The notes below the pieces were generated by a model that saw nothing but the letters and a program-made list of their open reading frames with translations, searched no databases and had not been told where the DNA came from. Shown here piece after piece: positions 9,042 to 18,345 of a DNA stretch of 64,000 bases. The translations under genes and the position numbers were made by a program. Source of the stretch: JAYFQE01 sp034927345 (GTDB taxonomy: Bacteria > Bacillota > Clostridia > Saccharofermentanales > UBA5734); assembly GCA_034927345.1 (NCBI GenBank), contig JAYFQE010000002.1, positions 124,001 through 188,000 of the forward strand. The letters are read 5' to 3'. How positions within the stretch are numbered: the first letter of the stretch is position 1; each line of letters begins with the position of its first letter.

Positions 9042-11706
9042 ACGATCTGAAGAAAGAGAAAACAATCCGGACGGACGGTTTATGCCCCCCCTGCCGGAAC
9101 TTTTAGCGCCGGCCGGCGACCGGGCTTCTTTGCTGGCAGCCATAAAAAACGGCGCGAATGCGGTATATCTGGGCGCAAGCGCTTTTAACGCCCGTCAAAA
9201 GGCAGCTAATTTTGATGAAGACCAGCTGGCACAGGCGATCGATCTGGCCCATCAGCATGCCGTGCGCGTCTATCTGACGCTTAATACGCTGATTGCCGAT
9301 GACGAACTGGCCGAAGCCTGTTCCTTGGCCGCCCGGGTTTATGCCGCCGGCATTGATGCGATTATCATACAGGATGCCGGCCTGATCCGCTTGCTGCGCC
9401 AGAATCTGCCGGACCTGCCGCTGTATGCCAGCACACAGATGACGATCGCCGATGCCGCCGGCATTGCCCAGGCTGTCCGGCTGGGTCTCAGGCGTGTAAT
9501 TCTGGCGCGGGAATTGTCAATTGAAGAAATCAGCCGCCTCAGCGAGCAGGCATCACATAATGGCCTGGAGACCGAGGTTTTTATCCATGGCGCGTTATGC
9601 GTCTGCCTATCCGGGCAATGTTTGTTCAGCAGCCTGAACGGCGGCCGCAGCGGCAACCGCGGCGCTTGCGCTCAGCCCTGCCGCCTGGCTTATCGCCTGT
9701 CGGGCGCGGCCGGCCGGACCGCTGCCAATACGACGCCATATCCCTGGCTCAGCCCGCATGATCTGGCATTATTCGCCGCGTTGCCGGCTTTGCGTCAGGC
9801 TGGCGTCGCATCCCTGAAAATAGAGGGCCGCATGCGGGGCGAAGCTTATGTCGGTCAGGTTGTATCCGTCTATCGCGACCTGTTGGATGCGCCGGCCGGA
9901 TCGATAACGCCGGAACGCCTGCTGCAGGCTCAAAGACATCTGCTTTTAGCCTTTAACCGCGGCAGTTCGTTTACCGACCGTTATTTGACCGGCAAGAACA
10001 CTCCGGATTTTCTCTCCGGCGCTTATACCGGCAGCCATGGGGTGTATCTTGGCGAAATTATAGCGCTTGACAGCCGGCAAGGCTTTATCCGGGTGATCCT
10101 GCCGGCTGATTATCCGGCCGATCAGATCCCGGCCCGCGGCGACATCTTATCCGTCAGACGTCCGAATGCCGAGTCGGAAACCGCCAGTGCGCCGATCGGC
10201 ACCATGGAACTGCGCGGCCGAGTGATCACCGTGCGCGGATTTCATCCGGATGTCATCAAACGCTTGCGGGAAGGCGATCCGGTATACCGCATGTCGGACC
10301 GGCTCTTTGAGCAGCAGGTTGACAAAGCCGACCGCGGAAAAACGGACCTGCGGCTGGATATCGCTCAGAATCCAGCAGGAACCATTATCCTGACGGCTGC
10401 CGTTGTCAATGGACCGCAAGCCGGCATGAAACTGACGGCCGAGGAACCGGCGCAGACGGTTGAGCCGCTCGACCCTGAACGGGTCGGACAGCAGCTGGCT
10501 AAAACTGGTCAAACCCCCTTTCATGTCCTGACGTTGGATGTAAAGCCGCCGATTCCTTTAACGATATCTGCCCTCAATGATCTGCGCCGTCGATTACTGC
10601 AGCATTTGGCCGGCGATATAGCCGGGCGTTGTCGCCGCGTTCCGCCGTTGATTCCGCCTGTGGCCGCGGCCGCGACTGCGGCGGCAGGGGCGCCGGGCGT
10701 ATCCCTTCCGCGGCAGCCGGAGCAAAAAAACGGCGAAGCCAAAGTAAACGCCTATTTTTATACTTTACCGGATGATCCGGCGGAATTGCCCTGCGGAGCC
10801 GATCGTTATTATCTGCCGATCCTGGCTTTGACAGAAGCAAACGCGGCTCTGTACAGCCGGGCGATCGCCGCTCAGGAACCGGATAGTGAAGTCTTCGCCA
10901 TCCTGCCGGCTGCGTTGTTTGGCGCCCAGCAAGAAGTCCTGACGCCATTATTGGCCGCTTTGCCCGATCTGGGCTTTAACGGGATATGTTCCGTTAAATC
11001 CGGTCCGGATATCTGGCGCGGCTTTAGGATCCCGACCCCGCAATGCTCCTGGGTGCTCGATACCGGAGCCAATATCTACAATTCTTCAGCATTACTGGAC
11101 GCCTGCCGGCAGGGCGCGGCGGGCGTTTGTCCAGCGGTTGAGCTTCCGGCCGGCCGACTCAATGATCTCTTCCGCCGTGAGTATCCTGATCCGGCAGAAT
11201 GGCCGACGCCGGTCGGCTTCGAGGTACCGATTTATGGACATCTGCGCATCATGACCAGCGCGTTCTGTCCGATCGGCCAGAATTTGCCCGGATGCCGGCG
11301 GTGCCACCGGCAAACACCGGATCAGACACAGCCCGATCCCGGTTCGGTCTATAACCTGGAAGACCGGCATAAGAAAGCTTTTCCCCTGATCACACATCCC
11401 CGGTTCTGCTACAGCGAAATTCTGCAGCACGAATTGCTCTGCAATCCGTTCGGTCTGCAAAGTCTGCAGCACGAATCAAATCAGCCGGCGCCTTTTCAAC
11501 TGCAGGCCAGGCTTTATTTTCACCAGGAAACTGCCCGGGAATGTCGCAGCTTGATTTCCGCCTGCCGTCTGGCGCTGAAGACAGCCGATGAACAATCCGC
11601 GCCGCTCACGGCCGGCCAAAGACGACAAAACGCCGAATCATTTATCGATACGGCCGCTGCGGCCGCCCGGCGGCTGAATCGTCCTGTCAGACAGGAAAAT
11701 CCTTGA
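9031..11706 (+). CDS. U32 family enzyme with DUF3656 (RlhA-like, 23S rRNA hydroxylation type)
   Basis: About 892 residues. The N-terminal U32 domain starts with ELLAPAGDRASLLAAIKNGANAVYLG and carries the clustered cysteines C-V-C-L-S-G-Q-C ... GACAQPC that bind iron-sulfur in characterised U32 proteins. A middle section of about 300 residues corresponds to DUF3656, and the C-terminal part has a second Cys set (SAFCPIGQNLPGCRRC). Proteins of this layout include RlhA, which hydroxylates C2501 of 23S rRNA in E. coli; they were long annotated as collagenase-like peptidases. I start at the ATG at 9031, overlapping zapA by 11 bases; the ATG at 9082 (MPPLPELLAPAGD) is possible. Confidence 0.88.
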   Translation: MILKRSEERENNPDGRFMPPLPELLAPAGDRASLLAAIKNGANAVYLGASAFNARQKAANFDEDQLAQAIDLAHQHAVRVYLTLNTLIADDELAEACSLAARVYAAGIDAIIIQDAGLIRLLRQNLPDLPLYASTQMTIADAAGIAQAVRLGLRRVILARELSIEEISRLSEQASHNGLETEVFIHGALCVCLSGQCLFSSLNGGRSGNRGACAQPCRLAYRLSGAAGRTAANTTPYPWLSPHDLALFAALPALRQAGVASLKIEGRMRGEAYVGQVVSVYRDLLDAPAGSITPERLLQAQRHLLLAFNRGSSFTDRYLTGKNTPDFLSGAYTGSHGVYLGEIIALDSRQGFIRVILPADYPADQIPARGDILSVRRPNAESETASAPIGTMELRGRVITVRGFHPDVIKRLREGDPVYRMSDRLFEQQVDKADRGKTDLRLDIAQNPAGTIILTAAVVNGPQAGMKLTAEEPAQTVEPLDPERVGQQLAKTGQTPFHVLTLDVKPPIPLTISALNDLRRRLLQHLAGDIAGRCRRVPPLIPPVAAAATAAAGAPGVSLPRQPEQKNGEAKVNAYFYTLPDDPAELPCGADRYYLPILALTEANAALYSRAIAAQEPDSEVFAILPAALFGAQQEVLTPLLAALPDLGFNGICSVKSGPDIWRGFRIPTPQCSWVLDTGANIYNSSALLDACRQGAAGVCPAVELPAGRLNDLFRREYPDPAEWPTPVGFEVPIYGHLRIMTSAFCPIGQNLPGCRRCHRQTPDQTQPDPGSVYNLEDRHKKAFPLITHPRFCYSEILQHELLCNPFGLQSLQHESNQPAPFQLQARLYFHQETARECRSLISACRLALKTADEQSAPLTAGQRRQNAESFIDTAAAAARRLNRPVRQENP

Positions 11707-11725
11707 CATAGGAGAAAAAGACTTC

Positions 11726-12481
11726 ATGAAGCAAATGGACTCTGAAAAACAGCCGAGTCGGGCAACACAGCCGGTCAAACCCGCTGAACGGCCGGATGCC
11801 GGAACCAAAACTAATGAGGAAACCCGTCCGGACGAAACAACCGTCCTGATTCGCCTGGGACCGGCCGGCCGCCGGCCGCTGTACGCAACATCCGGTTCAG
11901 CCGGCTGCGATCTGTTTTCCGCCGATTCGCTGATCCTGCGCCCCGGCGAAACCCGGCTGCTGCCGCTGGATCTGGTCATGGCCCTGGAACCGGGCGTAGA
12001 AGCCCAGATAAGACCGCGCAGCGGACTGTCGCTGCGAACCGCCCTGCGTTTGCCCAATACGCCGGGTACAATCGACAGCGATTACCGCTCGGAAGTTTGC
12101 GTTTTACTGCAGAACACCTTCAACCAGGCCGATCTGCTGCTGCAGATGGCTGTCAATCCGCAGATTCTGATCGATCTCGTCACGAACGGCCGAAGAACAA
12201 CACTGGCCGAATACTGGCAAAGCCAAGGCATTGATCCGGAGATGCCCGGATCTGGTACGGACCAGATCCGAATGAGCCGGGAAATCGCACTGTGGCGCAG
12301 CCAGGCCTTATATTTAGATGAACAGGGCAATCCTTACGGAACACTCTATTTTCAGCCGGGGGAACGGATTGCGCAAATGGTTTTCAGCCGCTGCCTGAAA
12401 GCGCGGTTTGCCGATCATCCCAGTCCGGAAACAGTCGGCGTCGACCGCGGCGGCGGTTTTGGCTCGACAGGTTCCCATTGA
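11726..12481 (+). CDS. dut: dUTP diphosphatase with a large insertion
   Basis: All five trimeric dUTPase motifs are readable: 1 (SGSAGCDLFSAD, residues 56-67), 2 (RPRSGLSLR, 96-104), 3 (NTPGTIDSDYRSEV, 111-124, with the catalytic Asp), 4 (PGERIAQMVF, 211-220) and 5 (RGGGFGSTGS, 241-250). The enzyme hydrolyses dUTP to dUMP and PPi. It has 251 residues, against about 145 for the family. The excess is a 40-residue Pro/Thr/Glu-rich N-terminus and about 75 residues between motifs 3 and 4, where a short turn is normal. GGAGA precedes the ATG. It begins 19 bases after the U32 gene and ends 15 bases before the sugar SDR, so it may be the last housekeeping gene of this operon. Confidence 0.9.
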   Translation: MKQMDSEKQPSRATQPVKPAERPDAGTKTNEETRPDETTVLIRLGPAGRRPLYATSGSAGCDLFSADSLILRPGETRLLPLDLVMALEPGVEAQIRPRSGLSLRTALRLPNTPGTIDSDYRSEVCVLLQNTFNQADLLLQMAVNPQILIDLVTNGRRTTLAEYWQSQGIDPEMPGSGTDQIRMSREIALWRSQALYLDEQGNPYGTLYFQPGERIAQMVFSRCLKARFADHPSPETVGVDRGGGFGSTGSH

Positions 12482-12496
12482 GAGAAAGCTGACACG

Positions 12497-13381
12497 ATGA
12501 AAGTATTAGTGACCGGTTCGACGGGATTTATCGGCAGAAATATAGTCGGACAGTTATCCCGCCAATACACGCTTTATACGCCCGGCCATGCCGAACTGGA
12601 TCTTCTGAATCAGGAAGCTGTGTTGGCTTACGTTCAAAAAAACCAGATCGATATAATCGTCCACGGCGCCAATAAACCGGGACACCGCGCTGCCGGAGAT
12701 ACCCGCGATGTCGCTCTGCATAATCTGATGATGTTCACAAATCTTTATGAATGCTGCCGGCAGCTCCCGGTCCGCCGGCTGATCCTGTTGGGTTCCGGAT
12801 CTGAATATGACATGAATCATTACCAGCCGCGTATGACCGAACAGTATTTTGGCCAGCATATTCCCAGGGATGAAACCGGATTTTCCAAATATCTATGCTC
12901 GCGCTTGATCGAAAACGATCCGAGAATGGTGGACCTGCGTATTTTTGGCATTTTCGGACCTTATGAAAATTATGAAATCCGTTTTATATCCAACGCTATC
13001 TGCAAGGCAATCAAGGGACTGCCGATCACGATCAAACAAAACCGACGCTTTGATTATATCTGGATTGACGATGCCGTACGCATCCTGTGTTATTTTATTG
13101 AAAACGACGCCCCGCACAGAGCGTATAATATTACAACAGACGAAACAGTGACGTTGCTTTGGCTGGCCGAACGCGTCCGCGACATTTCCGGCGGAACAGT
13201 GCCGATCCACGTCGGCCAACCCGGCATGGGCCTGGAGTATTCCGGCGATAACGGGCGATTGAAGGCCTTGCTGCCATCGTTTCAATTTACTGAACTTATT
13301 GATAGTGTCCAGATCTTATATGACTGGTATAATAATAGATCAGACATGATCGATATATCCTTGTTAATGGAAGATAAATGA
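12497..13381 (+). CDS. NAD(P)-dependent sugar epimerase/reductase (SDR), YerF-like role inferred
   Basis: The 294-residue protein is an extended SDR: cofactor motif GSTGFIG (7-13), LLGSGSEY with the conserved Ser near 100, and a C-terminal substrate domain. Where the family has YxxxK, this protein reads TGFSK (Thr127, Lys131), so the catalytic Tyr seems replaced. In the Yersinia yersiniose pathway an SDR (YerF) reduces the branched intermediate after the carboligase YerE acts; this gene sits directly before a YerE-like gene, so a similar role is inferred. It could also be an epimerase for another sugar. It is 15 bases after dut and 36 bases before the carboligase gene. Confidence 0.75.
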   Translation: MKVLVTGSTGFIGRNIVGQLSRQYTLYTPGHAELDLLNQEAVLAYVQKNQIDIIVHGANKPGHRAAGDTRDVALHNLMMFTNLYECCRQLPVRRLILLGSGSEYDMNHYQPRMTEQYFGQHIPRDETGFSKYLCSRLIENDPRMVDLRIFGIFGPYENYEIRFISNAICKAIKGLPITIKQNRRFDYIWIDDAVRILCYFIENDAPHRAYNITTDETVTLLWLAERVRDISGGTVPIHVGQPGMGLEYSGDNGRLKALLPSFQFTELIDSVQILYDWYNNRSDMIDISLLMEDK

Positions 13382-13417
13382 AAAGATGACCAGGTGTCAT
13401 GCGGGTAAGGAGCGAAG

Positions 13418-15232
13418 ATGAGCATTCGAGTAGCTGATTTTATTGCCAATACTCTGGTAGAACACGGAATCACGCAATTATTCATGATCACCGGCGGCGG
13501 CGCCATGCATCTTAATGACGCCCTGGGCAAACATCCCGGCATATCCACGCTTTTCAATCACCATGAACAAGCCTGCGCCATAGCGGCCGAAGGATATGCC
13601 CGCGTGACCGGCGTCCCGGCGGCGGTCTGCGTGACCACCGGCCCCGGCGGAACCAACGCGATAACCGGCGTGCTGGGCGCCTGGCTGGACTCCATACCGA
13701 TGATCGTCATCTCCGGCCAAGTCCGCTACGATACGACGGCCCGGTCGACCGGCTTGCCGCTGCGGGCTGTCGGCGACCAGGAGTTCGATATTACGAAAGC
13801 AACCGGTTGTATGACAAAATACGCGGTGATGGTTGTCGATCCCCAAAGCATCAAATATCACCTGGAACGGGCTATTTTTCTCAGCACGGCCGGAAGGCCC
13901 GGCCCGGTGTGGCTGGATATCCCGCTTAATGTGCAGAGCAGTCTGATCGAACCGGCAGAACTGCCGGGATATGACTGGCATGAAGACGGAGGCGAAGTTC
14001 CGCCGCAGCCTTCGCAGAAGATCATCGCGGATGTCGTCGGACGGTTGAAACAGGCAAAACGCCCGGTCCTTTACCTGGGTTCGGCTATCCCGCAGAACCA
14101 CCTGCAGGAAGCCGTCAAATCCCTGGCCAAACAATTGAAAATACCTGTCGTAACAGCCTGGAACGGTATTGACGCAATGGAGTCGGATAATCCTTATTAT
14201 ATCGGCAGGCCCGGTAATCTGGGTGACCGTCCCGGCAACTTTGCCGTGCAAAACAGCGATCTGATCCTCTCATTAGGCTGCCGGCTCTCAATCCGTCAGG
14301 TCGGCTTCAACTGGAAAGCCTGGGCTCGCTGCGCTTATAAAATCGTTGTCGATATCGATCCTGTCGAACTGAAAAAACCGACTGTTCAGCCGGATATGCC
14401 GATTCATGCCGATATCCGCGATTTTATTCCTGCTTTGGCGAAAGCTCTGGCTGAAACCGATATCGGCGACAAATCCGACTGGCTGCAGTGGACGGTGGAG
14501 CGGAAGAACCGTTACCCCGTCGTCTGCTGCGAATACTGGAATAAGCAAAAACCGGTCAATCCATATTGTTATACCGATTTGCTGACCCGATTGCTGCCGG
14601 CAGGCGAGATCGTGATCACCGGCAACGGAACCAGCTGCGTCGTGACCAGTCATTGCGCCATTGTCAAGAAAGGCACGAGAGTGATCATCAATTCGGGCGC
14701 GGCATCCATGGGATATGATCTGCCGGCGGCGATCGGCGGCTGCCTCGGCAATCATAGAAAACCTGTCATCTGTCTCAGCGGCGACGGCAGTATCCAGATG
14801 AACATTCAGGAATTGCAAACGATCGTTCATCATCAGCTGCCCATCAAAATATTTGTTGTCAACAATCACGGTTATCATTCCATCCGCCAGACCCAGTCGA
14901 ACTATTTCGGCCGGCCGCTGGTCGGCGTGGATGAAGAAAGCGGTATCTCATTTCCCGATCTCGGTAAACTTTGCGCCGCCTATGGCCTGGCATACCGAAA
15001 AATAGAGACCCATGAACATATGGAAAGCCAGCTGAACGAAGTGATCGCCCTGGACAAGCCGGTCCTTTGTGAAGTCATCGTTGACATCGATCAACCCTTC
15101 GCTCCTAAGTCGTCGGCCAAAAAACTTCCTGACGGACGGATGGTCTCGGCGCCGCTGGAAGAGCTGTGGCCTTTTCTGCCCGATGAAGAACTGATGGATA
15201 ACATGCTGGTCGAACCTTGCCGCGAGGAGTAG
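13418..15232 (+). CDS. Thiamine-diphosphate-dependent carboligase, acetolactate-synthase fold (YerE-like)
   Basis: The 604-residue protein has the three-domain layout of acetolactate synthase. The N-terminal pyrimidine-binding domain has the activating Glu (HHEQACAIAAEGYARV, Glu50), the middle domain could bind FAD, and the C-terminal domain has the diphosphate/Mg motif GDGSIQMN...VVNN (about 454-485). A biosynthetic IlvB role is unlikely: no ilvN or ilvC is nearby, and the gene lies among rfbF, rfbG and rfbH. YerE of Yersinia uses pyruvate to add a two-carbon branch to C4 of CDP-3,6-dideoxy-4-ketohexose with ThDP and FAD; I infer that reaction here. GGAG precedes the ATG. The next gene starts three bases after the stop. 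Confidence 0.82.
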   Translation: MSIRVADFIANTLVEHGITQLFMITGGGAMHLNDALGKHPGISTLFNHHEQACAIAAEGYARVTGVPAAVCVTTGPGGTNAITGVLGAWLDSIPMIVISGQVRYDTTARSTGLPLRAVGDQEFDITKATGCMTKYAVMVVDPQSIKYHLERAIFLSTAGRPGPVWLDIPLNVQSSLIEPAELPGYDWHEDGGEVPPQPSQKIIADVVGRLKQAKRPVLYLGSAIPQNHLQEAVKSLAKQLKIPVVTAWNGIDAMESDNPYYIGRPGNLGDRPGNFAVQNSDLILSLGCRLSIRQVGFNWKAWARCAYKIVVDIDPVELKKPTVQPDMPIHADIRDFIPALAKALAETDIGDKSDWLQWTVERKNRYPVVCCEYWNKQKPVNPYCYTDLLTRLLPAGEIVITGNGTSCVVTSHCAIVKKGTRVIINSGAASMGYDLPAAIGGCLGNHRKPVICLSGDGSIQMNIQELQTIVHHQLPIKIFVVNNHGYHSIRQTQSNYFGRPLVGVDEESGISFPDLGKLCAAYGLAYRKIETHEHMESQLNEVIALDKPVLCEVIVDIDQPFAPKSSAKKLPDGRMVSAPLEELWPFLPDEELMDNMLVEPCREE

Positions 15233-15235
15233 GAT

Positions 15236-16243
15236 ATGAACGACACAGATGACAGAAAACTGATAACCATCATGACGCCCTGCTATAATGAGGCGGAAAA
15301 TGTTAAGCCTCTGTTCCAGAGCGTTGCCCGGATCATGGCGGAACAACTGCCGGAATACCGCTGGGAGCATCTCTTCATTGACAATTGTTCAACCGATCAC
15401 ACTGTGGACATCCTGAAGGGTATGGCTGCCGATGATCCTCGCATCAAGATTATTGTCAATGCCCGCAACTTCGGCCACATCCGCTCGCCCTATTATGGCT
15501 TGCTCCAGAGCCGCGGGGACGCGGTCATCAGTATGGCCGCAGATTTCCAGGAACCGCCGGATATGATTCCCCGATTTGTCCGGAAATGGGAAGAAGGGAA
15601 CAAAGTCGTTGTCGCCGTAAAGAAGACATCCAAAGAAAACCGGATCCTCTACGGCATCCGTTCGCTCTATTACAAATTTGTCCGTTCGATTTCGGATGTC
15701 GAGCTGATCGACAACTACACCGGGTTTGGCCTGTATGATCAGCGGATTATTGAGGAAATGCGTAAATTGGATGATCCCTATCCCTACATCCGGGGCCTGA
15801 TCTGTGAAATCGGCTTCAAACATACTACAATCGAATTCGACCAGCCGAAACGGATTCGCGGCATTACGAAAAACAACTTCTACACCTTATATGACATGGC
15901 CATGCTGGGTATCACCAGCCATTCAAAGCTGCCTTTGCGTCTGGCCACCATGGTGGGTTTTATCCTCTCCGCCCTGAGTCTTCTGGTGGCCGTGGTTTAT
16001 TTGATTCTCAAGCTGGTTATGTGGCAGAACATGCCCATGGGAACGGCGCCGATCCTGATCGGCGTGTTTTTCTTCTCGGCCGTGCAGCTTTTTTTTATCG
16101 GCATTCTCGGCGAGTATATTCTGATCATTCTGACCCAGGTGCAGCATCGGCCTTTGGTCGTCGAAGCGGAACGCGTTAATTTTCCCCCGGATCATTCCAC
16201 GGTACAGGATCCTGAAACGGAGCATTATCATGGTGACACGTGA
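15236..16243 (+). CDS. GtrB/DPM1-like family 2 glycosyltransferase with C-terminal membrane anchor
   Basis: The 335-residue protein starts with the GT2 fold (TIMTPCYNEAENV, IDNCSTDHT, MAADFQEPPD as the DXD-like site) and ends with two membrane helices (about 245-268 and 278-302). This arrangement is that of GtrB, which loads a sugar onto undecaprenyl phosphate at the inner face. Together with GtrA at 19445 and the polytopic protein at 19897 it would form a three-part decoration system. The sugar is probably the product of the surrounding CDP-sugar genes. GAGGAG precedes the ATG and the 3' end overlaps rfbH by 14 bases. Confidence 0.85.
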   Translation: MNDTDDRKLITIMTPCYNEAENVKPLFQSVARIMAEQLPEYRWEHLFIDNCSTDHTVDILKGMAADDPRIKIIVNARNFGHIRSPYYGLLQSRGDAVISMAADFQEPPDMIPRFVRKWEEGNKVVVAVKKTSKENRILYGIRSLYYKFVRSISDVELIDNYTGFGLYDQRIIEEMRKLDDPYPYIRGLICEIGFKHTTIEFDQPKRIRGITKNNFYTLYDMAMLGITSHSKLPLRLATMVGFILSALSLLVAVVYLILKLVMWQNMPMGTAPILIGVFFFSAVQLFFIGILGEYILIILTQVQHRPLVVEAERVNFPPDHSTVQDPETEHYHGDT

Positions 16244-17573
16244 ACAAATTCTGAATATGGTTGAACAGTATTATCATGAGCAAAACGAAGAGGCACACGT
16301 TTTCCAGCCGGGTGAACGCGTTAATTACGGCGGCAGATTCTACGACGCGTCGGAGATGCGCGCGCTTGTTGACGCGTCGCTGGATTTCTGGCTGACCAAC
16401 GGCCGTTATGTCGCGCAGTTCGAAACATCGCTGGCCCGGTTTTTGGGCGTCAAGCATTGCCTGACGGTCAATTCCGGGTCCTCGGCCAATCTGCTGGCTT
16501 TCATGACCCTGACCTCGGCCAGGCTGGGCGCCCGGCAGATAAGGCCGGGCGACGAAGTGATCACTGTGGCCGCCGCCTTTCCGACAACCGTGGCGCCGAT
16601 TATCCAATACGGCGCGATTCCGGTTTTTATCGATATCGGGCTGCCGTCCTATAACATCAATCCTGACCTGCTCGAACAAGCCTTTTCAACGAAAACAAAG
16701 GCCGTCATGGTTGCTCATACTTTGGGTAATCCGTTCAATATTGAGGCTGTCACGAAATTCTGCGCCCGGCATCAGCTGTGGCTGATCGAAGATAATTGCG
16801 ACGCGTTAGGTTCGCAATACAGCCTGGACGGCCGGATCCGCTATACCGGAACTTTCGGCGACATCGGGACTTCCAGCTTTTATCCGCCGCATCATATAAC
16901 CATGGGCGAAGGCGGAGCGGTTTACACCGAAAATGACGAGCTGCACCGGATCGCCCTGTCCTTAAGGGATTGGGGACGCGACTGCTGGTGCCCGTCCGGT
17001 AAAGACAATACCTGCCGGCATCGTTTTGACCGGCAATATGGTGAACTCCCTCTCGGATACGATCATAAATATGTTTATTCACATTTTGGCTATAATCTGA
17101 AAATAACCGAAATGCAGGCGGCAATCGGCTGCGAGCAATTGAAGAAATTGCCGCGGATCATCAAAGCCAGGCAAGAGAACTGGGCTTTCCTGCGTTCGGG
17201 GTTAGCCGGACACAAGGACGACCTGATCTTGCCGGAACCAGAACAGAACGCTATTCCCAGCTGGTTTGGCTTCTTGATGACTGTCCGCGATACGGCGGGC
17301 TTTACACGCGATGAACTGGTCCAATGGCTGGAAAAGCACAATGTGCAGACCCGTATGCTCTTTGCCGGCAATCTGACCAAACACCCCTGTTTTGATCAGC
17401 TTAAAGCTGAACGGCGGGGTTTCCGGATCGTCGGTTCCTTAGAGCGTACGGATGAAGTGATGGCAAGCGCCTTCTGGATCGGCGTCTATCCGGGGATGGA
17501 TGATGAGAAATTGGCTTATATGGCCAAACTGATCGATCAGTTTATCACTGAGCGCAAGGGGATGAAAACATGA
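16230..17573 (+). CDS. rfbH: CDP-4-keto-6-deoxyglucose-3-dehydrase (E1)
   Basis: The 447-residue protein belongs to the PMP-dependent sugar aminotransferase fold, but at the place of the Schiff-base Lys it has His (FYPPHHITMGEGG, His about 221-222). This is the hallmark of E1, which removes the C3 hydroxyl instead of transaminating. Cysteines at about 190, 252, 254 and 262 (the last three as C-W-C-x7-C) match the [2Fe-2S] ligand pattern of E1. E1 needs a reductase (E3/AscD) to finish the 3-deoxygenation; no such gene is in the window. The product, CDP-3,6-dideoxy-4-ketohexose, is the substrate expected by the YerE-like enzyme. The stop overlaps the rfbF start (ATGA). Confidence 0.93.
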   Translation: MVTREQILNMVEQYYHEQNEEAHVFQPGERVNYGGRFYDASEMRALVDASLDFWLTNGRYVAQFETSLARFLGVKHCLTVNSGSSANLLAFMTLTSARLGARQIRPGDEVITVAAAFPTTVAPIIQYGAIPVFIDIGLPSYNINPDLLEQAFSTKTKAVMVAHTLGNPFNIEAVTKFCARHQLWLIEDNCDALGSQYSLDGRIRYTGTFGDIGTSSFYPPHHITMGEGGAVYTENDELHRIALSLRDWGRDCWCPSGKDNTCRHRFDRQYGELPLGYDHKYVYSHFGYNLKITEMQAAIGCEQLKKLPRIIKARQENWAFLRSGLAGHKDDLILPEPEQNAIPSWFGFLMTVRDTAGFTRDELVQWLEKHNVQTRMLFAGNLTKHPCFDQLKAERRGFRIVGSLERTDEVMASAFWIGVYPGMDDEKLAYMAKLIDQFITERKGMKT

Positions 17574-18343
17574 AGACAGTCATTCTGGCCGGCGGGTTCG
17601 GCACACGGATCAGCGAGGAATCGCATTTGAAGCCTAAACCGATGGTAGAAATCGGCGACAATCCCATCCTTTGGCATATCATGAAAATATACTCGTCCTA
17701 TGGTTTTAATGATTTCATCATTTGCTGCGGATATAAGGGCTTTGTCATTAAATCGTATTTTGCCGATTACTATCTGCATATGTCGGATATTACTTTCGAT
17801 TTTTCCAGAGAAAACAAGATGGAGATCCATAGCAATGTCGCCGAACCCTGGCGGGTCACACTGGTTGATACCGGATTGAAAACCATGACCGGCGGCCGCA
17901 TCAAACGCATCCAATCCTATATCGGAGACGAACCGTTTTTCTTGACTTATGGCGACGGTGTGGCCGACGTCGATATACCGGCTTTGCTTGAACAACACCG
18001 GCTGAGCCGGAAAACTGTTACGCTGACCGCTGTTCAGCCGGACGGACGCTTCGGGGCTCTGGATATCGATGAGGATCATTCAGTTCGTAGTTTTATAGAA
18101 AAACCGCGCGGCGACAGCGCCTGGATCAACGGCGGATTCATGGTGATGAATCCAGATGTTTTTAGTTATATCAAGGGCGACAACACAATATTTGAACAGG
18201 AATCCCTGAGACAGTTGGCTATCGACCAAAAACTCGGCGCTTACGAACATAAAGGCTTCTGGATGCCGATGGATACCATGCGGGATAAAAATCGTCTGGA
18301 CGAATTGTGGAATACAGGGAAAGCACCCTGGAAAAGGTGGTAA
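17570..18343 (+). CDS. rfbF: Glucose-1-phosphate cytidylyltransferase
   Basis: The 257-residue protein begins with the nucleotidyltransferase signature ILAGGFGTRISEES, followed by KPKPMVEIG, and contains TYGDGVADVD (metal/nucleotide site) and EKPRGDSAWINGGF, all characteristic of RfbF. It makes CDP-glucose from CTP and glucose-1-phosphate, the first step of CDP-dideoxysugar synthesis. It overlaps rfbH by four bases and is followed two bases later by rfbG, so the three are translated together. Confidence 0.96.
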   Translation: MKTVILAGGFGTRISEESHLKPKPMVEIGDNPILWHIMKIYSSYGFNDFIICCGYKGFVIKSYFADYYLHMSDITFDFSRENKMEIHSNVAEPWRVTLVDTGLKTMTGGRIKRIQSYIGDEPFFLTYGDGVADVDIPALLEQHRLSRKTVTLTAVQPDGRFGALDIDEDHSVRSFIEKPRGDSAWINGGFMVMNPDVFSYIKGDNTIFEQESLRQLAIDQKLGAYEHKGFWMPMDTMRDKNRLDELWNTGKAPWKRW

Positions 18344-18345
18344 TC

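Noticed and set aside
13418..15232. Reading the ThDP enzyme as the biosynthetic acetolactate synthase IlvB
   Set aside because: No ilvN, ilvC or other branched-chain amino acid gene nearby; it lies inside a CDP-dideoxysugar operon, so the YerE-like role is preferred.
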